Assembly: GCF_051960575.1 (NCBI RefSeq)
Contig: NZ_JBQCEE010000232.1
Coordinates: 1-8,430 of the forward strand
Length of the DNA stretch: 8,430 nt
Direction of reading: 5' to 3'
From: JBQCEE01 sp051960575
GTDB taxonomy: Bacteria; Actinomycetota; Actinomycetes; Mycobacteriales; Jatrophihabitantaceae
The position numbers and the translations under genes are program-made. The notes under the pieces are model-generated. The model was given only the letters and a program-made list of their open reading frames with translations. It was not told where the DNA came from and ran no database searches. Below are positions 1-4,889 of the stretch, piece after piece. Numbering within the stretch: position 1 is the stretch's first letter; each line of letters begins with the position of its first letter.

Positions 1-488
<488 letters not shown>

Positions 489-556
489 CGATCCTCCGTC
501 TAGGTGCACCCACCACTGATCGGATGGTGCGGGTTGGGATGGGAGTCCCCGGCGAG

Positions 557-585
557 AGCCTAGACGGCGCCCCCGGGCATGCCGA
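557..585 (-). promoter_or_regulatory. Predicted glnA promoter (-35/-10)
   Basis: On the minus strand a -35-like TCGGCA (585-580, four of six matches to TTGACA) is followed after 17 bp by TAGGCT (562-557), a TANNNT-type actinobacterial -10. A transcript from here would start near 550 and have a leader of about 60 nt before the glnA ATG. The leader contains a small inverted repeat (CACCA at 511-515, TGGTG at 525-529). The position relative to the GlnR-like site fits an activated promoter. This is inferred from sequence only. Confidence 0.45.
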
Positions 586-605
586 GAGCATCGTGCGCCC
601 CTGTT

Positions 606-621
606 GTTTCCGCGATGTTGC
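606..621 (-). promoter_or_regulatory. Putative GlnR binding site upstream of glnA
   Basis: The minus strand reads GCAAC-ATCGCG-GAAAC. The described actinobacterial GlnR box is a GTnAC-like pentamer, six bases, then GAAAC. The second pentamer is perfect and the first matches except for one base. It lies about 45 bp upstream of the predicted glnA -10 and about 20 bp upstream of the -35, where an activator would bind. glnA is a classic GlnR target, so context supports the call. A second GlnR box downstream is not convincing. Confidence 0.5.
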
Positions 622-644
622 CCGGCCCGTCGATCAGACGCCGA

Positions 645-1070
645 TCACGCCCGGACGACCGCGGTGTCGGTGTAGCGGTCGTGCAGGCCGCGCCCGTCGC
701 GGTCGAAGATGAGGGCCGGGATGAGCAGGAACAGCATCACCGTGCGCGCGAGGGCCCGGATCGGCGTCACCGGCTGGGTGGGGTCGTCGACGCGGACGAC
801 CCGCAGTCCGAACAGGTACATGCCGAGCGTGCGCCCCGCGAGCAGCAGACCCGCCAGGTAGTCGACCGCCAGTGGGATGAGGCTCCACGACCCGGGCAGG
901 TGGCCGGCGAAGCCCTTGCCGTTCGGCTGCACGAACAGGGTCGCGACGAGGGCGGACGCGACGGCGTCGGCCAGGTACGCACCGAGGCGCGGGCCGGTCG
1001 GGGCGAGCGAACCGGTGCCGGTCTGCGGCAGGCCGATCCGCTCACCGCGGTAGGACTGGGGGAGGGTCAC
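645..1070 (-). CDS. RDD family membrane protein
   Basis: A 141-residue protein starting with GTG (MTLPQSYRGE). It fits the RDD family (small integral membrane proteins of mostly unknown function; some members are linked to sodium/proton exchange). The first hydrophobic segment (about 28-48) opens with the family-type Arg28...Asp35 arrangement (RLGAYLADAVAS). Further membrane segments lie at about 63-85 and 108-122, and the C-terminus has DRDGRGLHDRYTDTAVV (123-139), the typical HDR...T..V ending of the family. The start is 13 bp after the stop of the DUF4191 gene with no clear ribosome binding site, which suggests translational coupling in a two-gene operon. In M. tuberculosis the equivalent pair lies between lipA and glnA1, as Rv2219 and Rv2219A. 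The specific role is unknown. Confidence 0.88.
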   Translation of the reverse strand: MTLPQSYRGERIGLPQTGTGSLAPTGPRLGAYLADAVASALVATLFVQPNGKGFAGHLPGSWSLIPLAVDYLAGLLLAGRTLGMYLFGLRVVRVDDPTQPVTPIRALARTVMLFLLIPALIFDRDGRGLHDRYTDTAVVRA

Positions 1071-1083
1071 GGTCGATCGCGCG

Positions 1084-1845
1084 TCAGCTGCGGCGTCGGA
1101 CGGTGCGCTGCACGTTGCGCATCTTGGCGCCCTGCGGCATCGGCCCCTGCGGCATCGGCGGGCGCTGCGCCCCGAGCGCGGCGAGCCGCTTCTCGAGCGT
1201 GCTCACCTGGTCCTTCGAGAGGTTGGCCGGCAGCTTGAGCAGGTAGGTGCGCATCTTCGCCAGCCGCACGTCGCCCTCGCCGGTGCCGACCGTGATGTCG
1301 TAGATCGGCGTCTCACCGGCGATGCGGGCGATCTTCTTCTTCTCCTGCGCGATGAGCCCACGCACGCGGTGCGGCGCGCCCTCGCCGACCAGGACGATGC
1401 CCGGGCGGCCGACGAGGCGGTGCACGACGTCGAGGTGGGTGGTGCCGGCGACGGCCTGCGTGAGGCGCCAATCGCCCTTGAGCTGGTTCTGCAGCAGCCA
1501 GCCCGCGGCACCGGGCTGCCCCTCGGCCTGCGAGTACATCGAGCGCTGCGCGCGGCGGTTGAAGACGATGAGCGCCGCGAACAGGCCGACCACGATCGCG
1601 AGCGGGATCGGGATCCAGACCGAGCCGCTGATCCAGAGGACGATGACGTAGGCCAGTGCGGCCGCGACGACGCCGAAGAGCACCAGGTACGGCACGAGAC
1701 GCTGGTCACTCTCGCGGGTGAGCTGGAACGTCTTGGCGACGTTGCTCCAGAGCTCGCGGCGCTGGGCCCGCTTGGCGGCCCGAAGCGCCTTTTTCTCGGG
1801 GCGAGAGAGCTTGGCGGGCTTGCTCGCCCGAGCGGTCTTGGCCAT
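1084..1845 (-). CDS. DUF4191 family membrane protein
   Basis: A 253-residue protein starting MAKTARASKP. The first 30 residues are strongly basic (Lys/Arg-rich, likely cytoplasmic). Two membrane helices follow at about 51-72 and 76-96, forming a hairpin with a short SGSVW turn, then a long soluble C-terminal region on the cytoplasmic side (97-253). This matches the DUF4191 family, found next to lipA in many Actinobacteria; no biochemical function is established. Within the soluble part, GWLLQNQLKGDWRLTQAVAG (115-134) and RPGIVLVGEG (147-156) look like a conserved core, followed by a Lys-rich stretch (168-171). The tail carries a tandem MPQGP/MPQGA (231-240) and a basic end, RTVRRRS. The ATG has no Shine-Dalgarno but a TATCCT -10 seven bases upstream, so translation may be leaderless. 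It is probably the first gene of an operon with the RDD gene. Confidence 0.9.
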   Translation of the reverse strand: MAKTARASKPAKLSRPEKKALRAAKRAQRRELWSNVAKTFQLTRESDQRLVPYLVLFGVVAAALAYVIVLWISGSVWIPIPLAIVVGLFAALIVFNRRAQRSMYSQAEGQPGAAGWLLQNQLKGDWRLTQAVAGTTHLDVVHRLVGRPGIVLVGEGAPHRVRGLIAQEKKKIARIAGETPIYDITVGTGEGDVRLAKMRTYLLKLPANLSKDQVSTLEKRLAALGAQRPPMPQGPMPQGAKMRNVQRTVRRRS

Positions 1846-1853
1846 GTGGACAA
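1845..1853 (-). promoter_or_regulatory. Perfect actinobacterial DnaA box at the DUF4191 start
   Basis: The minus strand reads TTGTCCACA, identical to the DnaA box consensus described for Streptomyces and mycobacteria. It covers the space between the predicted -10 and the start codon and shares the A of the ATG, so a bound protein would cover the transcription start. It is a single box, not an origin cluster. Whether DnaA binds here is unknown. Confidence 0.4.
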
Positions 1854-1858
1854 GGATA
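1853..1858 (-). promoter_or_regulatory. -10 box of a probable leaderless DUF4191 promoter
   Basis: Read on the minus strand, TATCCT is followed by seven bases and then the ATG at 1845. This is the spacing at which a TANNNT -10 places the transcription start on the first base of the start codon. No purine-rich Shine-Dalgarno is present between them. No good -35 is visible at 17-18 bp, which is common for such promoters in Actinobacteria. Confidence 0.5.
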
Positions 1859-1973
1859 TCGACCCGCCGGATCGGTGCTGCCGAACCTGAGTAGCTGTGA
1901 CTCCGCTACTTGGCTGATACCAGTTCGTTATGGAAGGGTGCCCGACGCGCCGCGACACGCGGCGGACCGTCCT

Positions 1974-1979
1974 AGGAGG
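1974..1979 (+). promoter_or_regulatory. Strong ribosome binding site of the NlpC/P60 gene
   Basis: AGGAGG lies seven bases before the ATG at 1987. It decides between this ATG and an in-frame ATG at 1930: only the 1987 start places a signal peptide at the N-terminus with a proper spacing to a Shine-Dalgarno. Confidence 0.85.
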
Positions 1980-1986
1980 TTCTCCC

Positions 1987-2763
1987 ATGTCCCGACGCGC
2001 ACTGCTGTCCGCCATGCTGGCGGTCGGTGCCGTCTCAGGCTCCGTCCTCGTCCCTGCGACCGCGAACGCCGCCTCGGCGCCCCGCCTGCAGGGACACCTC
2101 GGTGCGGCCGTCCAGAACTCGGCCGACCACTCGCTGTTCGTCCGCGGCTTCGCGTTCGACGCGCAGCGTCCCAACCGTCCGATCCAGGTCACGATCGTCG
2201 GTGACGGCAAGGTGCTCGGCACCGTCACGACCGCGACCCCCCTGCCCGTCATCAACCGCACCTTCCACCTCGGCGGCAACCACGGCTTCCGCGTCACGCT
2301 GCACCCGCGCACCCAGGTGCGCACGGTCACGCTGGTGGCGCACGCGTGGCACGCCACCGCCGTCCGCCCGGTGAGCGCGGTGCGGGCGAGCCAGGTGAAC
2401 CCGGGTGCCCGTGTCATCGCCGAGGCCAGGCGCTTCGTGGGCGTCACGCCGTACGTCTACGGCGGCGCGTCGCCGCGCGGGTTCGACTGCTCCGGCTTCG
2501 CGATGTACGTGTACCAGCACGCCGGCGTGGCGTCGCTGCCGCACAGCGCGCAGGCGCAGATGACCTCGCGGCGAGTGCGCCTCATCCCGCGGTCGGCGGC
2601 GCGTCCCGGCGACCTGATCTTCTACCTGTCGGGCGGCTACGCCTACCACGTGGCGATCTTCGCCGGCCACGGCATGGACTACGCCGCGACCCAGCCGGGT
2701 GAGCGGATCAAGTACCAGCGGATCTGGGGCAGCAACCTGCGCTTCGGCACCACCTGGCACTGA
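1987..2763 (+). CDS. Secreted NlpC/P60 family peptidoglycan hydrolase
   Basis: A 258-residue exported protein. Residues 1-28 form a Sec-type signal peptide: MSRR, a hydrophobic core, then a predicted cut after ATANA. Residues about 33-118 are a beta-rich domain (GHLGAAVQ..LFVRGFAFD..RPIQVTIVGDGKVLG..HGFRVTL) resembling the GWAxD-type beta-sandwich modules of actinobacterial exported proteins. Residues about 139-258 are an NlpC/P60 cysteine peptidase domain, which in this family usually cuts D-Glu-diaminopimelate bonds in peptidoglycan stems. The catalytic Cys168 is in FDCSGF and His221 is in YHVAIFAG; PGDLIFY (207-213) is also typical. The third polar catalytic residue, often the His of an HAP-like motif, aligns with Ala233 in DYAATQPGE, so that position is unusual. 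It is a single gene facing lipA, followed by a strong terminator. It sits between DUF4191 and lipA, which are adjacent in many relatives. Family call is firm; the exact bond cut is unknown. Confidence 0.93.
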   Translation: MSRRALLSAMLAVGAVSGSVLVPATANAASAPRLQGHLGAAVQNSADHSLFVRGFAFDAQRPNRPIQVTIVGDGKVLGTVTTATPLPVINRTFHLGGNHGFRVTLHPRTQVRTVTLVAHAWHATAVRPVSAVRASQVNPGARVIAEARRFVGVTPYVYGGASPRGFDCSGFAMYVYQHAGVASLPHSAQAQMTSRRVRLIPRSAARPGDLIFYLSGGYAYHVAIFAGHGMDYAATQPGERIKYQRIWGSNLRFGTTWH

Positions 2764-2773
2764 GTTCGCCGTT

Positions 2774-2816
2774 CGACGACGGGCGGTCACCCTGACGGGG
2801 TGGCCGCCCTTCGTCG
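2774..2816 (+). terminator. Hairpin terminator after the NlpC/P60 gene
   Basis: GGGCGGTCACCC (2781-2792) pairs with GGGTGGCCGCCC (2798-2809) over 12 bp, including one G-T pair, around a 5-nt loop. After one mismatch the stem continues for six more pairs (CGACGA at 2774-2779 with TCGTCG at 2811-2816). It begins 11 bp after the stop codon. There is no long U-tract, which is usual in high-GC Actinobacteria. Confidence 0.8.
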
Positions 2817-2821
2817 TGCCG

Positions 2822-3040
2822 GTGGCCCGCCGGTCCGGATCGTGATGCCGTGGCCGGGTCGGGGCGCGTGCTGGCCATCAAGATCCGGGGGGACGTGGCC
2901 CGCCGGTCCGGAGCGTGATGCCGTGGCCGGGTCGGGGCGCGTCCTGGCCATCAAGATTCGGGTGGACGTGGCACGCCGGTCCGGACCGTCAGGCCGTGGC
3001 CGGGTCGGGGCGCGTGCTGGCCATCAAGATCCGCGAGGAC
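2822..3040. repeat. Three tandem copies of a 73-bp non-coding repeat
   Basis: The copies are 2822-2894, 2895-2967 and 2968-3040, all exactly 73 bp with no indels and each ending in GGAC. Differences cluster near unit positions 19-25 and 64-69. Unit positions 26-63 are identical in all three except position 49 (G/C/G), so the core is better conserved than the flanks. The core reads GCCGTGGCCGGGTCGGGGCG followed by CGTGCTGGCCATCAAGA (copies 1 and 3). TGGCC (unit 30-34) can pair with GGCCA (52-56) within each unit. Because 73 is not a multiple of 3, each copy shifts reading frame, so it is unlikely to be coding. It lies between the convergent NlpC/P60 and lipA genes. The origin is not recognised: it could be a minisatellite, a dispersed repeat family or a small-RNA array. 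Confidence 0.93.
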
Positions 3041-3053
3041 GCCGCGGACGGGG

Positions 3054-3980
3054 TCACCCGCGGGCGGCGACGGCCTGCTCGTAGAGGCGGCCGGCGCGGT
3101 AGGACGAGCGGACGAGGGGCCCGCTCATGACGCCGGCGAAGCCGATCTCCTCGGCCTCCTCGCGCAGCTCGACGAACTCGTCCGGCTTCACCCAGCGCTC
3201 GATCGGGTGGTGCCGCGGGGTGGGACGCAGGTACTGCGTGATGGTGATGAGGTCGCAGCCCGCCTCGTGGAGGTCCATCAGTGCCTGGCTGATCTCCTCG
3301 CGGGTCTCGCCGAGGCCGAGGATGAGGTTCGACTTGGTGACCAGCCCGTCGGCGCGCGCGGAGCGGATGACGTCGAGCGACCGGTCGTACCGGAACGCCG
3401 GGCGGATGCGCTTGAAGATGCGCGGCACCGTCTCGACGTTGTGCGCGAACACCTCCGGACGGCTGTCGAACACCTGCCGCAGCAGCTCGGGGATGCCGTT
3501 GAAGTCGGGCGCGAGCAGCTCGACGCCCGTGCCCGGGTTGAGCGCGTGGATCTGGCGCACCGTCTCGGCGTAGAGCCAGGCACCGCCGTCCGGCAGGTCG
3601 TCGCGGGCGACGCCGGTGATGGTGGCGTAGCGCAGCCCCATCGCCTGCACCGACTCGGCGACGCGGCGCGGCTCGTCACGGTCGAGGTCGGCGGGCCGGC
3701 CGGTGTCGATCTGGCAGAAGTCGCAGCGGCGGGTGCACTGCTCACCGCCGATGAGGAAGGTCGCCTCGCGGTCCTCCCAGCACTCGTAGATGTTGGGGCA
3801 GCCGGCCTCCTGGCACACCGTGTGCAGACCTTCGCGCTGCACCAGTGAGCGCAGCTCGGTGTACTCGGGACCCATCTTCGCGCGGGTCTTGATCCAGTCC
3901 GGCTTGCGCTCGATCGGGGTCGCCGCGTTGCGGGCCTCGATGCGCAGCAGCCGCCGTCCGTCGGGCTGCAGTGTGGTCAC
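3054..3980 (-). CDS. lipA: Lipoyl synthase
   Basis: Radical SAM enzyme that inserts two sulfurs into the octanoyl chain on lipoyl domains, completing the lipoyl cofactor of pyruvate and 2-oxoglutarate dehydrogenases and the glycine cleavage H protein. The 308 residues match the family length. The auxiliary 4Fe-4S cluster that donates sulfur uses Cys56, Cys61 and Cys67 (CX4CX5C), with its unusual serine ligand in RSSY (291-294). The SAM-binding cluster uses Cys82, Cys86 and Cys89 (CX3CX2C). ATITGVARDDLPDGGA (119-134), FAHNVETV (178-185) and TQYLRPTPRHHP (248-259) are further conserved motifs. The GTG at 3980 is chosen because it yields the normal N-terminus. The same frame is open far upstream only as a shadow across lipB. 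No Shine-Dalgarno is seen, but TACGCT lies six bases upstream. It follows lipB by 44 bp on the same strand. Confidence 0.97.
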   Translation of the reverse strand: MTTLQPDGRRLLRIEARNAATPIERKPDWIKTRAKMGPEYTELRSLVQREGLHTVCQEAGCPNIYECWEDREATFLIGGEQCTRRCDFCQIDTGRPADLDRDEPRRVAESVQAMGLRYATITGVARDDLPDGGAWLYAETVRQIHALNPGTGVELLAPDFNGIPELLRQVFDSRPEVFAHNVETVPRIFKRIRPAFRYDRSLDVIRSARADGLVTKSNLILGLGETREEISQALMDLHEAGCDLITITQYLRPTPRHHPIERWVKPDEFVELREEAEEIGFAGVMSGPLVRSSYRAGRLYEQAVAARG

Positions 3981-3986
3981 CGTTCG

Positions 3987-3992
3987 AGCGTA
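3987..3992 (-). promoter_or_regulatory. Possible leaderless -10 of lipA
   Basis: The minus strand reads TACGCT, then six bases, then the GTG start at 3980. This matches TANNNT at the spacing that makes transcription begin at the start codon. There is no ribosome binding site in the 44-bp lipB-lipA gap. Read-through from lipB is an equally possible source of transcript, and no -35 is evident. Confidence 0.35.
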
Positions 3993-4024
3993 CGCGCGGG
4001 CCGATGGCCGGGACGTTCCGTGCG

Positions 4025-4666
4025 TTACACCCGCTCGGCGGCGCCGACCAGCTCGTCCAGCCGCGCCTCGACGAGCGGCAGGGCGTCGTCGACGGTGACC
4101 GTTCGGCCGAGTTCCTGGGTCAGCGAGGTGACGCCGGCGTCGGCGATGCCGCACGGGACGATGCGCCCGAACGCGGCGAGATCGGCGTCGCAGTTGAGGC
4201 TGAAGCCGTGCAGGGTCACGCCGCGGGCGACCCGGATGCCGATGGCGGCGATCTTCCGCTCGGGGCGGCGGTCGTCGGCGGACAGCCACACGCCGCTGCG
4301 CCCCTCGACCCGGCCGGCGGTGACGCCGAGCTCGGCGCAGACCTCGATCAGCATGCCCTCGATGCGCCGCACGTAGGCGACCACGTCGATCGGGTCGGGC
4401 AGCCGCACGATGGGGTAGCCGACCAGCTGCCCGGGGCCGTGCCACGTGATCTTGCCGCCGCGGTCGACGTCGATCACCGGGGTGCCGTCGACGGGCCGCT
4501 CCCACGGCTCGGTGCGCCGCCCGGCCGTGTAGACCGACGGGTGCTCGAGCAGCAGGACGGTGTCGGGGTCGAGCCCCTCGGCGACCCGGCCGTGGACGGC
4601 CCGCTGGCGGTCCCACGCCTCCTGATAGGGGACGAGACCGGCCCGGACGACGCGCAGTGGCGGCAC
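4025..4666 (-). CDS. lipB: Octanoyl-[acyl carrier protein]:protein octanoyltransferase
   Basis: Moves the octanoyl group from acyl carrier protein to a lysine of lipoyl-domain proteins through a thioester on the enzyme; the first step of endogenous lipoate synthesis. The 213 residues match the family. EHPSVYTAGRR (41-51) is the substrate-pocket motif and RGGKITWHGPGQLVGYPI (69-86) is the LipB signature. The catalytic pair is Lys138 (KIAAIGIR) and Cys172 (FGRIVPCGI), equivalent to the Lys/Cys dyad of M. tuberculosis LipB. The GTG at 4666 gives the expected N-terminus (MPPLRVVRAG). The only upstream signal is GGTGGTGAC, a poor Shine-Dalgarno, while TACGGT sits six bases before the start. It is followed by lipA and diverges from the MMPL gene. 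Confidence 0.97.
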   Translation of the reverse strand: MPPLRVVRAGLVPYQEAWDRQRAVHGRVAEGLDPDTVLLLEHPSVYTAGRRTEPWERPVDGTPVIDVDRGGKITWHGPGQLVGYPIVRLPDPIDVVAYVRRIEGMLIEVCAELGVTAGRVEGRSGVWLSADDRRPERKIAAIGIRVARGVTLHGFSLNCDADLAAFGRIVPCGIADAGVTSLTQELGRTVTVDDALPLVEARLDELVGAAERV

Positions 4667-4672
4667 GTCACC

Positions 4673-4678
4673 ACCGTA
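4673..4678 (-). promoter_or_regulatory. Possible leaderless -10 of lipB
   Basis: TACGGT on the minus strand is followed by six bases and then the GTG start, the same arrangement as at lipA. No clear -35 is visible at 17-18 bp. A weak Shine-Dalgarno reading (GGTGGTG) cannot be excluded, in which case transcription would begin further upstream. Confidence 0.35.
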
Positions 4679-4761
4679 CTCGGCATCTACGGGCGGCTCG
4701 GGGGACGAAGTCAGGGGTGAGTCGGGGCGAAACCTGATCGCACCATGTCAGTGGGTCTCGC

Positions 4762-4767
4762 TAGCCT
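4762..4767 (+). promoter_or_regulatory. Candidate -10 box of the MMPL gene
   Basis: TAGCCT fits TANNNT and is identical to the hexamer before the kinase gene at 7176. A start near 4774 would give a leader of about 115 nt that contains the palindrome at 4822-4844. No -35 of good quality is found, so the call is tentative. Confidence 0.3.
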
Positions 4768-4821
4768 CCTCACGTCGCCGGCCAACCCCGTCCGGCGTCG
4801 AGGTGTCCGCGCCGTACCGAT

Positions 4822-4844
4822 GACTTTCCGGCACGACCGGAGTC
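4822..4844 (+). promoter_or_regulatory. Palindromic operator-like site before the MMPL gene
   Basis: TCCGG (4827-4831) and CCGGA (4837-4841) form perfect inverted arms around CACGA. The outer bases GAC (4822-4824) and GTC (4842-4844) extend the symmetry after a two-base TT bulge. It lies 46 bp before the ATG at 4890. Actinobacterial MMPL transporters are often controlled by TetR-type repressors binding such dyads, but no regulator gene is in the window. Confidence 0.4.
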
Positions 4845-4879
4845 GTAGGTGGCGACGGTGGCGGACGGATGGATGGAGC

Positions 4880-4884
4880 GAGGA
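4880..4884 (+). promoter_or_regulatory. Ribosome binding site of the MMPL gene
   Basis: GAGGA lies five bases before the ATG at 4890. It selects this start over the in-frame ATG at 4869, which would add seven residues and has no suitable purine-rich sequence at normal spacing. Confidence 0.7.
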
Positions 4885-4889
4885 CTGTC

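Larger units (their letters stand above)
1846..1986 (+). promoter_or_regulatory. Divergent intergenic region upstream of the NlpC/P60 gene
   Basis: This 141-bp region separates DUF4191 (left, minus) from the NlpC/P60 gene (right, plus). It contains a perfect 6-bp inverted repeat, AGTAGC (1890-1895) and GCTACT (1905-1910), with a 9-nt centre. Just after it is a locally AT-richer patch with weak -10-like hexamers TGATAC (1915-1920) and TTATGG (1928-1933). Neither has a recognisable -35 at standard spacing, so the promoter is not assigned. The inverted repeat may be an operator or a leader hairpin. Confidence 0.3.

Noticed and set aside
1930..1986. Upstream ATG for the NlpC/P60 gene
   Set aside because: It would add 19 charged residues before the signal peptide and ignore the strong AGGAGG placed for the ATG at 1987.
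1846..1986. c-di-AMP (ydaO-type) riboswitch before the NlpC/P60 gene
   Set aside because: Such riboswitches often precede cell-wall hydrolase genes in Actinobacteria, but I could not find the conserved core or pairing elements and the region is short.
2822..3040. CRISPR array interpretation of the tandem repeat
   Set aside because: Units are directly abutting with no unique spacers, the unit is too long, and there are no cas genes nearby.
2800..3130. Two short plus-strand open frames (94 and 71 codons) through the 73-bp repeats
   Set aside because: The repeat period shifts frame each copy, there is no ribosome binding site, and the predicted peptides have no recognisable motif.
3981..4616. 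N-terminal extension of lipA giving a 520-residue protein
   Set aside because: The extra part is the out-of-frame shadow of lipB; the GTG at 3980 gives a LipA of normal length.
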